Shown here: piece by piece, positions 15,028 through 26,576 of the stretch
Layout of the letters: each line of letters opens with the position of its first letter
Position numbering within the stretch: the stretch's first letter is position 1
DNA from: Molossus alvarezi
Lineage: Eukaryota; Chordata; Mammalia; Chiroptera; Molossidae
Reading direction: 5' to 3'
NCBI GenBank assembly: GCA_037176705.1
Contig: CM073886.1
Location: 89,935,501 to 89,999,500, forward strand
DNA: 64,000 nucleotides
Position numbers and translations under genes: made by a program
The notes under the pieces: model-generated
Told to the model about the DNA's origin: nothing
Databases searched by the model: none
What the model saw: only the letters and a program-made list of their open reading frames with translations

Positions 15028-16297
15028 ATTGTACAGCTACATGCAAAAAAAAATGAAGCTAGACCACCAATTTACACCATACACAAGATTAAACTCAAAA
15101 TAGATAAAAGACTTAAATGTGACTCATGAATCCATAAAAATCCTAGAAGAAATTGTAGGCAATAAAATTTCAGACATCACACGCAACAGAATTTTCACTG
15201 ATATGACGACTAAGGCAACAGAAACAAAGGAAAACTGAACACATGAAACTACATCAAACTCAAAAGCTTCTGCAAAGCAAAAGAAACAACCATCAAAATG
15301 GAAAGGAAACCCACTATGTGGGAGAGATAATTGCCAATGATACATAGAATAAGGGGTTAATTTCCAAAATATATAGAATACTCATACAACTCATCAAAAG
15401 GAAGACAAAGAACCCAATTTAAAAATGGGCAGAGGACCTAAAGAGACACCTCTCTAAACAGGACATACAAATGGCCAAGAGACATATGAAGAAATGTTCG
15501 ACATCACTAATCATCAGAGAGATGCAAATTAAAACAACAATGAGGTATCACCTTACACCTGTCAGAAAGGCTGCCATCAACAAATCATCAAACAACAAAT
15601 GCTGGCGAGGGTGTGGAGAAAAGGGGACTCTAGTACACTGCTTGTGGGAATGCAGACTGGTGCAGCCACTGTAGAAAACGATATGGTGTTTCCTCAAAAA
15701 ATTAAAATTTGAATTGCCATTTGACCCAGTGATCCCACTTCTAGGAATATACCCTAAGAAGCCTGAAACACCAATCAGAAAGAATATATGTACCCCCATG
15801 TTCACAGCAGCACTATTTACAATAGGTAAGATCTGGAAACAGCCCAAGTGTCCATCAATAGATAAATGGATAAAAAAGCTTTGGTACATATACACAATGG
15901 AGTACTATGCAGCTGTAAGAAAGAAAGATCTCTTATCCTTTGAGACGACAAGGAGGGACCTGGAGAGTATTATCCTAAGCGAAACAAGCCAAGAAGAGAA
16001 AGACAAATATCACATGATCTCACTTATTTGTGAATATAATGAACAAAACAAACTGATGTACAAAATAGACCCAGAGACGTAGAAGTAGGGTACAGACTGA
16101 CAAACCTCAGAAGAGGGGGTTGGGGGAGTCAGGGGAGGGAAGAGATAAACCACAGAACTTATATGCATGTATGTGTAACCAATGGACATGGACAACAATG
16201 CTGGAGATGGGGTGGAGGGGGAGGGGTATCAGCAGGAAGGTGTCAAAAGGAGAAAAAGGAGAAACATCTATAACAAAAATAAATTAATAAAAAAAAT
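15028..16297 (+). mobile_element. Young L1, 5'-truncated
   Basis: 3' end of the young L1 family: the ORF2 C-terminal region and the 3' UTR ending ..GGAGAAACATCTATAACAAAAATAAATTAATAAAA. It corresponds to the final 1.3 kb of the copies ending at 29427 and about 45258. Stops and frameshifts break the frame; a 122-codon open stretch remains at 15714-16082. Confidence 0.88.
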
Positions 16298-16303
16298 AAA
16301 CTG

Positions 16304-16547
16304 GCACTGGCCGGTTTGGCTCAGCGGTTAGAGCATCGGCCTGCAGTCCAGAGAGACCCGGGTTCAGTTCCCGCTAAGGGCACGTACCTCGATTGCAGTT
16401 TGTCCGCAGCCCTGGTTGGGTCGTGCGGGTGGCGACCACTCGATGTGTCCCTTTCACGTTGATATTTCTCTCTCTCTCCCTCCCACTCTATCTGTACAAA
16501 AAATGGAAAAATGTCCTCGGGTGAGGATAAAAATAAATAAATAAATA
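16304..16547 (+). mobile_element. VES SINE inserted in an L1 tail
   Basis: Younger VES SINE starting at GCACTGGCCGG, with A and B boxes, body, TCCTCGGGTGAGGATA arm and an (AAAT)n tail. The short duplication AAATAAACTG flanks it at 16294-16303 and 16548-16557. It landed in the A-rich tail of the preceding L1. Confidence 0.92.
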
Positions 16548-16557
16548 AAATAAACTG

Positions 16558-18194
16558 TATTTAAGACATCTATAAAAATATTCTGTTTAATATAGTTTAC
16601 TAACTATATAACATGTCAAATAAACTGTACATCAAACGTTTTTAAAGGGGGGGCATCCCTAACTTTGGAATAAACCAGTCCCCTGGGCCCTTACCCGTCT
16701 TGCTCCTAGACGACAGCACTGGACACTTTAGGTGGAATCAGAACACAGCTGGGTGCAGATGAGACCAGCGCACTTTAAAGGGGGCATGTTTCGTTTCCAC
16801 AGCATCTGTAGCCATTTTTTCATATTTCAGGCACTATGATGGATTCAAACTTACCAAGAAAGGTAATAGACAATTCTGACTTTTGAAGGTGATTGAAAAC
16901 TAAAGGGGAGCGGGAAAGGGAGGTGATCGTGCTAGAATTACAGAGTGGCTTATACCTAGATCTATTTATAAGGTTGACGGAAGAAAAACAATTTGGAAAC
17001 AGGAATGTTAAGGTGGTAAGGATAATGGGGGGTTGTCTCAGATACAAAATACGGTCCTGAAAGAAGAAAAAATAAAAGGGAGGGCAGGGAAGCAGAGGGG
17101 ACTCAGAGAAGGGGACAAAACTAAAACTACAAATGACAGGAATGGACAAAGCCACCAGCCCTGGGAGATGGTCTGTGAGGGGTGAATAATTAGACCAAGG
17201 GGGTTTGGAGAACCTAGATTCCATTTACCACTTCCTCTCTTTACAAGAAAGTGAATGATAATCTCTTTGGCAGGAAACAAAGAAACCAACCCTCTAGGTC
17301 CTGAGTGCACTTGGATTTGGGCAGCCCTGCCCAGCTACTTATAAATGATTTCTGAGTCCTCAGCCTTGTCACGTGCAATGTGAACCGCTAGCAGGCAGCA
17401 GGGGAACAAATGAAAATCAAATGGGAAAAGGCAGGAGAACTCCATGCTGCGTGTCAAGAGCCGGGGGAAGTAAAAACATAACCTTGTAATGAAGTGATTG
17501 AAAGATTGTTAAGACATCCCATGTACAAGATAAATCATCTTTTCAACAATGTGATTGCCTGATTCCCTGGCAGACAATACTCTGGGCGAACTTCTCCCTT
17601 TCTGAATAAAGCAATCTTGCCCTCAGACAAGAACAATCTCCCTGCATATTGCAGAGGAAGTGAGAGGTGGCACTTTGGATAAGGGATTGAAAGTGCCTGT
17701 CCGACATGTTCACACTGCCTGCTGTCTTCCCCAGATTCTCTCTTCTTGGTCCAACTGGTCCAGGCCCCCAAACTGGTGATGCAGATATGAACCTGCCTGG
17801 AATTCACCAAAAACAGGCTATTCTTAGGATAACAAAGCAACACTTTGGGTCCCGTGCAGCCGGTCTGCATTGAGGGCGTGGAATCGTCCTGTTCACCCTT
17901 TCCCGGCTACACACCGCTCCCGCCGGGGCTGGCCATGTGCAAGTCTCTCTCCAGCCCTGCAGTGTCTTGGCACTTAAGTGGGGTTTGACTGATGGTGAAA
18001 TTGAGTGGGAATTTCAAGCAGGCCATGTCCTTTGACTACTCAGGGAAATGCTGTAATAAGGGAGGTTTTTAAAACCAAAAGGGAGTGTTGGTCATTAACC
18101 CTAACGAGTGGCTGAATGCCACAGGGAGGCATTCACAGACTTGGGCCATAATTATATTATTTATACATTTCCATAATAAGAACTTATTTCCAAG
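16558..18194. other. Low-repeat sequence, candidate conserved non-coding block
   Basis: No repeat or gene was recognised. Positions 17380-17720 are repeat-free and carry several SOX-like ACAAT/ATTGT words (for example AAGATTGTTAAG, CAACAATGTG, AAGAACAATC). That texture would fit a regulatory element, but only cross-species alignment could show it. The 134- and 111-codon minus-strand frames here are unsupported. Confidence 0.35.
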
Positions 18195-18410
18195 GGAGCT
18201 CAAATTGTTTTATAAATGCAAGTTCCTTCAATCTTTGCAGTGTTCTTGAACTACAGAATGGGGATTAGTTTTATTCGCTCCATTTGGAGACAGAGAAAAT
18301 GAGGGCTTAGAAAGTCTATGTTTCTAGCTTCCAGTCACCAAGCAAAAGAAGATGCAAATTGGGGATGGAACGCAAGCCGCTGCCTTCCAATCCAGAGCTG
18401 TTTCTATTCC
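18195..18410 (-). mobile_element. Probable MIR SINE (diverged)
   Basis: Weak reverse MIR pattern: GGAGACAGAGAAAATGAGGGC, later a GGGGATGGAACGCAAG..TCCAGAGCTG stretch matching the MIR head. Heavily decayed. Confidence 0.45.
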
Positions 18411-18798
18411 ACTAGTGCAAATGGTAGATGCACGAAACCGTCTCTGTGGCTAAGAGGGGTCTGCCTCGAAGGCCAGAGCTGAGGGCAGAGGTGCGGGCAC
18501 GCCTCTACTCTCCAAGCAACATGTGCCATGTTCCTGCTCCTGCACACTGGCCCCTGGGCCCTGAAAACAGGAAGCTGGTGGTTGCTTGGACCTGGATGCA
18601 GAGGCCTGTTCTGCTGTGTGGGCGTGTGTCGCCGTGGAAATTCTGGAAATCCCTTTCTCTGTCTCCCTCCGGGGTTAACAGGAAGAGAGGGTGGCACAAT
18701 GTGAAGCATGCTGCTCTGCTCAGAGACGGGGAGACCAGGCCCTGGGCCCTTAGGTAAATCATTTACCTCCTGCCCAGATGGGGCCAGAAGCCAGGAGC

Positions 18799-18925
18799 AG
18801 CTCACTAGCACCAGCAGCACCTGGGAGCCTGTTAGACACAGAATCCCAGGCCCAGCCTGAGACCCACAGAATCAGCTGCTACTATTAACAAGATCTCTAG
18901 GTAATTCGTATGCACATTAAATTGG
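18799..18925. mobile_element. MER5-type hAT DNA transposon fossil
   Basis: Shows the MER5-group pattern CACCTGGGAGCCTGTTAGA..AGAATC, CCCAGGCCCAGCCTGAGACC and AACAAGATCTCTAGG, then ATTCGTATGCACATTAAA. Non-autonomous hAT-Charlie relative. Confidence 0.65.
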
Positions 18926-18957
18926 AGACTCATCCTTAGAGTTTAGAGGCTGGATTT

Positions 18958-19105
18958 CTAGCCTCTGAATTAGACTTCCTGGTTCTCCACGTAAACCACC
19001 GTGTGACCCCAGGCACACGTCTGTGGAAGTAGGGACAATAAGACTGTCTACATCAGAAGAGTATTAGGAGGATTAAGTGAGAGACTCCATTGTAGGAAGG
19101 AGCAG
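18958..19105 (+). mobile_element. Probable MIR SINE
   Basis: Forward MIR-like order: CCGTGTGACCCCAGGCACACG, GGGACAATAAGACTG, AGGAGGATTAAGTGAGAG. Old and diverged. Confidence 0.5.
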
Positions 19106-21317
19106 GAGAGTCACTGCACACAACATATAATGAAGAAGACTGCCACACAGCAAGGGCCCGATTCCTGTTACCTCCAGCCCCTCTTGTAATTCATTCTAAC
19201 GTGACTACATGGTGAAGTGTTTGGACTGTAACACGCTGATTTGCTCTAGGGCCCCATTTCTTTAGGAATGCCGGTTTCGTAACCCATATACACTCATGGA
19301 ACTGTCCTCCAACCAACTTCCTGCCAACTGCCCCCACCTCGACGTTTTGTTTGGGAGGGGACAGTTTCCATGCCAGGGATACTGTGGAGGCACAAAACCC
19401 TCTGCGAGCTTAGTAGTCCCTGCCCCATGGTTTGACTACAGTCTCACCCACCCCAGCTCCCACCAAGATCCTGAATGCTGTTCAGGAAAATGACTGTAAA
19501 TGGAACAGTGGGACATCACACCCCCAGAGCTCTGGGGCACAGCCACCCTCAAAGCCTGTATTGTCAGGAAGGTGTGGAGGCTAAACCAGATTGTGATGAG
19601 ACAAGGACACAATGGGATGCAGGAGGCTGCCCACTGTTCCACTGACCTTTATTTAGCACACAGAGGTTTTGTACGAAAACACACACACTATCAGAACACA
19701 TTCTGCCAACCAGGTAAAAGCCAACCCAGACTGGCTGGTTCACAAAAAACGGCCTTTCTTTAACTGCTGCAGGTTTATAGGAAGACGCCTACTTCCAGCC
19801 ATAAACCCAGAATTCCTTCATGGAGACCGTCAGCAGCAGAACAAGGCTGGGTCCCCATCTGGCCCCAGCACCCTGGCCGGGAGAACACAGGGGAGCACGC
19901 CAGGCAGCCTCCCTTACCCCTGTCCAGCCAGAGGGAACCACATCTCAAACCTTTACCTTTAATTTTCTAATGAGAACATACAGTCAAGACCCCATGAATA
20001 GAATTTCTGAATATAACATCTAATTTGGGTACCCCTCCCCCACCCCTTCCTTCCTTCAAGCCACAGGAAAACAAGCAGAGATTTCAGGGTGGAGGTTGGC
20101 AATCAGCTGCCATCAGTGAACAGAGAAACAGACATTAACTCGTTAACCATCTGCTAACCAGAGCACCACCTGGAACACAGCGCTTCAGAGCTGACGGATA
20201 TGTTTTCACACAGGTGAGATCCAGAAGTGTTAGTGACATCTCCCCAAAAATCACAAATCACACATCACACCAAGGGAGGTTGCTACCGGGCGGCTCATGC
20301 AAACTCGGGCCCTTCCCTTGTCCCACACCCTTCCTGGGCATCCCTCTCTCTGGGCAGTCTCTGCTTATTTGTGCTGTGCACCAACCCCATAAATACACTG
20401 ACGCTGTAAGCAAGGAGTGGGGTTGAGTGCTGCTATGGAAGGGCCCACTGGGGTTTCTAATCCAGACCTCCTTCATCCTGGGGTCCCCCAGAACGCAGAC
20501 CTCCCAGCTTCCAGGTGCGGACTCTGTAAATGTTACTTGTCATTAGCAAGCACACACACTTAGAGCAGGGATAGGACGGGACAGGAAGCAATGGGCTTCC
20601 TGCTGTTCTCCTGACGTTTATTCAGTTGGAGTGGGGTGCGTGTTTATATCAATACCAAACAGCTGTCCCGCAAACACAGCCTGCCACAGAGAAGAAAAAC
20701 AAGGGCTGACTGGCAAGAGGAGGAGGGAAATGACTGAGATTGAAATATTTACTAGGTGAACTGCACACGCAGAGACTTTGTTAGTTCGGTTATTAAACAT
20801 TTAATCTGGCAAAGTTCTAGTAGTAAAAGAGACGACTCGTAAATGGTGAGGTTTTCACTTTCTCATAAAATCAGAGCTGGCAAAAGTGCTGCGTTGACAG
20901 CTCTGCAGGTAGAACTATGCAAAAAGCAGCTGGTGTGGGGGTCTCGGCACGATTTCTGCGAACTAAATCACTGCTCACGGCTTACCACGGTGTGCCGACA
21001 TCTCTATTTTCCATTTATGAAAAACCTAGGTGCCACTTAAACCTTGGCAAAGCCACCGGGAGCCAAACAAAAAGCATCTAACCGCATTTCCTACTTACTG
21101 GTCCGTGTTGCAACAAATCCCAGAAAACCCTGTGGATTCCGGATGCAGACAGAGATCAGTGCTGGCTTCCATGAGACTCTCTTCAGGGGAGAAGGGGGCT
21201 GACAGTCAAGGCTGCGCATGAAACCAACCCTTAAACCCATCTCGCTCTTCCTGCTCATGACGTCTTCTGTCTCCCGTCAGACCCTAGTGAGCATCAGTAT
21301 CACTGCCAGGGTTTGTT
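19106..21317. other. Low-repeat intergenic sequence
   Basis: No recognised gene or repeat. Many small overlapping frames on both strands are consistent with chance in moderately GC-rich DNA. Confidence 0.4.
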
Positions 21318-21470
21318 CAACCACTAGCTCCTGAGACCCCTCTACCTCCCAGAGTTTTCAATTCAGTGCCTCTGGGGGAGGGGAGACTGGATATTTGCGT
21401 TCCTAACAAGTCCCCAGCGATGCAGACTCCCCAGGCCAGGGAGTGCACTTTGAGAGCTTCTACATCAGGG
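21318..21470. mobile_element. MER5A-type hAT DNA transposon fossil
   Basis: Matches the MER5A order: GTTTTCAATTCAGTGCCTCTGGGGG, then TTTGCGTTCCTAACAAGTCCCCAG, ATGCAGACTCCCCAGGCCAGGGA and CACTTTGAGAGC. Confidence 0.7.
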
Positions 21471-24079
21471 AAACCTGGGGAGCTGGGACTCCCCTGAAAG
21501 TCCTGCTCTGTCTTCATTATTTAAACCTGAACTGCCTTTGGTGTCCTGGGGGAAGCAGAGCCTCTGAAACGGTGCCCCAGGCCTGGCGCTGACAGGAATA
21601 GGCCATTCCTTAACGAGAAAGGCAGAGCACCTCAGACTTGTGGGAGTGTTTTTTGGTGTCACACCAGCCCGGAACAGGGCAGTTCGTGGAGCCGGGCTTT
21701 CCCGTTGCCAGACAGACCACAGGGAAGCCACAGATCGTGAGACGCTCCGCAGTTCCTTCCATGCTTCTTACCTGAATAGTAAGATTTGACTAGGAATCCT
21801 TTCTCCTTCCTCACAACCACTGTTACTCAAATTATTTAGAGCAAAAGACCAAGGGAGATGGTGGAATATATCTGAATGAGTACAGAAAATGCTTGTTCTT
21901 CTTGAGCATTCCCTGAACGCCTCTGTGGCGATTGCCAGAACTGTGGAACCGCCAACGAAACAATTTCATATCACAGATCCACGTCCCTACTGAACTTAGC
22001 ACGCCACTCTGATTCATCTGAAACTAGATTTCATAGCAACCTCCTTTCTTAGATAGCTGTACTTTTTTGCTCATGACCCTAAACATGAACTACTTTCCGT
22101 AACAGAAAAAAAAAAAGTTGCAAAACAGCACAAGAATTACTGTGCAGCCCACAAGCCTAGACCTTCAAAGCTGTCAGATGCGGACATTTGCTGGCTGGCT
22201 CAGCGACTCCCTCCCACACGTTAGCCTCAGAGCATGCGCGCGATCAGAATGCTACATTACAACACAGCCTGGTGCTTTGAGGTTGAAAGAACAAAAGTTA
22301 AACCATTCCATGCCAAGGGGTGCCTGGCCTGGGCTAACTCCCCTTCTGGGTGCCCAGCCAGACCCCACACCCCGTGGCCTTGCGCTCTTGCCCAGGTCAT
22401 GTCACCTTTCTGGGCCCCGTGTTCCTTATCTGTGCTTTGGCAGTTCTATCGCTGGCCAGATAATCACCGTGTTGCAAGGCAGTGGATTCCGTGGTCGGTC
22501 AGCTCATTCCAAAGTCAAAAGACTCATCTGTAATTTACGTGCCACATGACACCCTTTATCACCAACTCACTTTCCCTAGTTGTGCCATCTGGAAAAACAC
22601 AGATAAGCCTCCTCCCTCTTCACACACGTGACCACAGCTGTCATGTCCCCTTTAAATCTTCTCTTTTGGAATCATGTGGGAAGTTCCCTCAGCTAGTTCT
22701 TATAGCAGATCACCCCAAAAACACACCATAGCTGTTGGCATAGAGCAGACATTCTATAAATGTCCGTGGAATAAATGAGTATGTGACTAGATGGTAAAAT
22801 GCCTGGGTGAACACAGATTTTAACCTTCATACCCTCTCAAGTTAATCCGTGATCCCCTCTAAGTGAGGTGCCCAGATGGGGGCTCAGCACACCTGGCTTC
22901 TCATACTCACCAAGTTAACATTGGCTGTGTTAACTATTCATGAGTGACTGACTTCGAGGGCCTGCACCATGTAGTAGTTTGTCATTTGGTTATGGAAAAA
23001 AAATATTTTGAGTCGATACCACCAGGTTGGTGTGACATTTGTCATTTAAATCACTTAGCTAGGGAGTGAACCCAGCTGATGCTCCAACATCCAAACCTCC
23101 ATTTGACTTTTATTATGTATGTGTTTTATAGAGTAAATGACATTCTAACATGGCAAAGGAAATTCTAGGGATTTGCAAGGGTCTTCCGACACATTTGTCT
23201 CGAATTATGAAGGCGAACAATTTTCCAAGCGGACCCACAGAGAATCCAGGGGGCTGGTGATGTTCCATCCTCTGGTCCCCGTGATAACTGTGGGGCCCGA
23301 GCTCTCACCAGCCTTCTTGTCTCAGCTGGGTCACTCCATCAGATCACACAGGGAGTTTTCCATGTTCAGCATGCTCTCCCGTTTGCTTTGGTTATGCTTA
23401 CCCATTTAACACAGGGGCCTCGCTGTCGGGGCGGTTGGCTGGCTGCTCCACTGGCCTCTCAGGGAGCTGGGACCTAAGTAGGCACTGCTCCTCAGTGCTG
23501 GGCCAGGAAGCTATGTCACACGAGGGCATCCGCTGCTGCTAAGGCTCCCAGACTTGATTCACACCCATCGAGCTCCTGAAAGACTGAGGCCAACAAAGTG
23601 CCCTTTAAAAATTTCTAATGGGGTCTCTAGTTTTGCAGCAACTACAATACTTGTTTCTAATATGAAAGAGATCGTTAGTAAAAACCTAGAGAAGCTTAAT
23701 TAGTAATTAAAATTTGCTAAGTTGAGCACAGAATCTAAACCAAGGAAACTGATCTTGAGTCATATAACTATTCCTCCCCAGTATTAAAGTACTCACACCT
23801 GCTACATACGGCCTTTCTCCTTGGTTAGGATAAACACTGACAAATCCTTACTAGTTCCACTTTATCTAGGCTCTAAGCAGACCACTCACCTCCTAGAAAT
23901 CTGTTCTTTATCTGTACAGAAGAAAATACAATGACTTAGGTAATACTTTCCTAAGTTATATTCCAGGCATGAAGATATTCCCCTTATTATCATGATTGTA
24001 CTAGAAGCTTTTCCATTGATCAGGTACATATTTAAAAACTGTCTTTTAACACAGATGACCTTTCTTCTATTTTAGTTTT
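21471..24079. other. Low-repeat intergenic sequence
   Basis: No gene was recognised. Frames of up to 143 codons (22118-22549) have no recognisable domain. A CpG-bearing stretch at 22120-22330 could be a conserved element. A short L2/MIR-like phrase (GGCATAGAGCAGACATTCTATAAATG) sits at about 22738. Confidence 0.4.
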
Positions 24080-24098
24080 CCAATTGCTTAATTTTTTA

Positions 24099-24282
24099 AA
24101 ATTTTTCTTTACTGAAAGAGAGATAGAAACATCGACGAGAGAACATTGATTGGCCACCTCCTGCATGCCCCACACTGGGTATTGGGTCCACAACCTGGGC
24201 ATGTGTCCTGATCAGGAATCAAATTGGTGACCTCTCGGTGCATGGGTTGATGCTCAACCACTGAGCCACACTAGCTGGGCAA
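24099..24282 (-). mobile_element. VES SINE (older subfamily) with 19-bp target-site duplication
   Basis: Minus-strand SINE of the older subfamily, whose head in sense reads GCCCAGCTAGTGTGGCTCAG. Duplications CCAATTGCTTAATTTTTTA at 24080-24098 and CCAGTTGCTTAATTTTTTA at 24283-24301 differ at one base, in line with an older insertion. Confidence 0.88.
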
Positions 24283-24329
24283 CCAGTTGCTTAATTTTTT
24301 AGGTAGGTAATGCATGTACATGGTATGAC

Positions 24330-24442
24330 ATTTTTTTCAAAAGATATCAAAAGGAGATTATATAGTGAAAAGTTTCCTCCCACTCTGATCCTTGTCTCCA
24401 CTGTGACCAGTGTCTTATGTATCCATCTAAAGATAATCTATA
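24330..24442 (-). mobile_element. Ancient L1M fragment, left part of a split copy
   Basis: Matches the minus-strand L1MC/L1ME phrase '..CCCACTCTGATCCTTGTC..ACCAGTGTCTTATGTATCCATC..'. It continues at 29443, on the other side of the young L1, so the two pieces are one element split by that insertion. Confidence 0.6.
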
Positions 24443-24870
24443 GATGGCGGCGGGCAGGACCAGAGGGAGGGGGAGTGTGTGAGAGAGTGAGGTAGTGTGT
24501 GAGAGTGTGAGTGGATGTGAAGGTGGACGACCACACCCCAGCAGTGCAGAGCCCCGGAGCAGAAAGTTCCTGTGCTGTGGACGGGAGCAGCCGGCTACCA
24601 CAGTAAGTGGCCCTTCAGGGCGCTACTCCCTGTGCTGTGGGGAGGTCCTACCATTTTGGAAGATATCAGGTCTTCCCTGGGAGGAGGCCATGGGAGCGGC
24701 TAGGGCCCAGCAACCTGAGCCCACTAGCACACCTGGCACCATCGGACCAGTGGATACTCTGTGTCAACACAGACCAGTGCACAGTAGTGGAACTCTCAAG
24801 GTGCCAGTCGCAGAAGCAATGGACAGCCCGGAGCCCAGCACCATTCCCCACAGTAGCTGCCCGATCAGAG

Positions 24871-25746
24871 TCAAGATATACCCCCCAGGAACAGAGGCTG
24901 GGGAGCAGACATCCATCCCCAGGCAACAAAGCACAGACCAGCAGCTGAGACCCATCCCCAATAACTACAGCAAAAGTTGAGCAGGAGTTGAGCCCCACAG
25001 GGCAGCAGGACTCCCCAGCCGCCAGCAGTGGGACCTGGGGCTCCATGAGGCCTGTGCAGTCCAGTAGCCCACAAGAGGAGTGGGCAGCCTGAGCTTGAGA
25101 GAAACTGGTGCGATCCAGCTGCCCGCCCTCTGGACCTATAGGGTGCTGAAGCACCAGAGAGGCCTGTGCGACCCAGCAGGGACTGTGCCATCCAGTTACC
25201 CATGGGACCTGTAGGGTGCTGAAGCACCACAGAGGCCTGTGCGACCCAGCAGGGACTGTGCCATCCAATTATGCCTGGGACCTGTGGGGTGCTGAAGCAC
25301 TGGAGAGACCTGTGCGACCCAGCAACCCATAACATAAGCATAGAGCCGGGTCCCCAAAGGGACTGTGCGATCCAGTTACCTGCGGAACCTGCAGGGTATG
25401 GGGCCACCAGAAAGGCCTGTGCGACCCAGTTGCGCACAAGATAGGCATAGAGAATGTGAAAATGGAGGCGGAATGAATAGAAGCTACACAGATGATCTCC
25501 CAGGACCAACCGGGAATTACAACTAAAATAAAGACAAATCCTTGGACAAAAGCAACAGAAAAGCAGCAGGACAGGACCATATAACCAGGGACACTGGTAG
25601 AATCTGCAGAGGCGCGAAAGGGTGGCGGGCTGGGAGCCCACGGACAGCAGCAGGCTTAGCTGTGAGCAGTGCCCTTGGGGAATAAAGACAAAGCCCGCTC
25701 CACAGCCCAGAGAGCCGGGACAGAGCGCTAAAATAGACACAGCCAC
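24871..25746 (-). other. Antisense open frame in the L1 5' UTR
   Basis: A 291-codon frame runs antisense through the L1 leader, including the 73-bp repeats, and has several hydrophobic stretches. Primate L1 carries a short antisense ORF0 in its 5' UTR; this frame occupies a comparable place but I see no sequence relation. The copy at 39313 keeps a 63-codon open piece of similar sequence on the same strand (39379-39570). It may be only a by-product of GC-rich, stop-poor sequence. Confidence 0.3.
25134..25460 (+). repeat. 73-bp tandem monomers in the L1 5' UTR
   Basis: Units beginning ACCTATAGGGTGCTGAAGCA at 25134 and ACCTGTAGGGTGCTGAAGCA at 25207 are 73 bp apart, as are 25207 and 25280. A longer unit of 107 bp follows, with a diverged restart at 25387. 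Shared words are GTGCTGAAGCAC, GGCCTGTGCGACCCAGCA and GGGACTGTGCCATCCA. The arrangement recalls monomeric L1 promoters of other mammals. Confidence 0.85.
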
Positions 25747-26249
25747 TCACCTGAGGGCTACGGCAGAGGGAGGGCAGACTGGGCTAGAACTCTATGAGGA
25801 CAACTTGGATTTGGAGGGAACTCAGAGTTTTTGCTGAGTTGTGGCCACAAAGGACAGTGGCCAGTGTGCTCCTTCCCAGAGATGTGGGGAAAAGCAGCAG
25901 CCCGCCCCCTCAGGGATTCAGCCTTTCCCAGGTAAGGCAGAGAAATGAAAATTGAGGCTCTTAACAATCAGCATCTATCCCACCCTCTGGAAATCCTCGT
26001 ATGCAGAATACCAGGGCTATATTCCAAGGCACTGAGTAACTGAAGCTACTAGCCACAAGGAAAAACCTAGAGGATAACTGAACCTTTCCTGGGCTTGCAA
26101 ATCTACCCAGGAAAGTAAGACTTGACAGTGGTGTTTAACCTGGGCCTGCCCAGGCTCATCCAAACGAAGTAGAGGGAGCCACAAACAGTAGGACACCAAC
26201 ACTCACAGGGAAAATTTGGCAGGCTCCAAAACCCACTGAGATAGCCAAA

Positions 26250-26576
26250 ATGGGGACACAAGGAAACAAATCCCAAATGAAAAAACAAGAGAACTCTATA
26301 GAAGATAAGATCAATGAAATGCATCTAAGCAAATTATCAGAGGTAAAGTTCAGAGGCATGATCTTGAGGAAGCTCAACAGCATGAGTAAGGACATCAGCA
26401 CCATGAGTAAAGATATAGAAACATTGAAAACCAACCAAGTGGAAATGAAGAATGACATCGCAGAAATTAAGAACACATTGGAAGGACTAACCAGCAGAGT
26501 AGAGAAAGCTGAGGACCAGATCAGTAAATTAGAAGACGGTAGAAAAAATCAACCAATCAGAAAACAAATATTATGA
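26250..26576 (+). pseudogene. L1 ORF1 N-terminal remnant
   Basis: L1 ORF1p is an RNA-binding chaperone that forms trimers through a coiled coil. This 108-codon frame keeps the N-terminal lysine-rich segment (start MGTQGNKSQMKKQEN) and a heptad-like coiled coil (about residues 40-95, LNSMSKDISTMSKDIETLK). It then runs into the deletion joint and ends at KQIL. The RNA-recognition and C-terminal domains are absent. The start is the first ATG after the leader and matches the sister copy at 40129. Confidence 0.85.

Larger units (their letters stand above)
24443..26249 (+). promoter_or_regulatory. L1 5' UTR / internal promoter region
   Basis: The first bases, GATGGCGGC, match the YY1 core known near the start of mammalian L1 promoters. 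This 1.8-kb leader is GC-rich compared with the A-rich coding part and carries a tandem array (25134-25460). It also shows long open frames on both strands: 161 codons sense at 24495-24980 and 291 codons antisense at 24871-25746. Promoter activity is inferred from L1 family biology. Confidence 0.7.

Noticed and set aside
18404..18820. Opposing 138- and 109-codon frames
   Set aside because: Open on both strands in GC-rich DNA with no domain; partly overlaps repeat fossils.
24495..24980. 161-codon sense frame as a host gene
   Set aside because: It lies wholly in the L1 5' UTR between the element's 5' end and ORF1.
25134..25460. CRISPR-like array
   Set aside because: The repeats are contiguous 73-bp monomers without spacers, inside an L1 leader.
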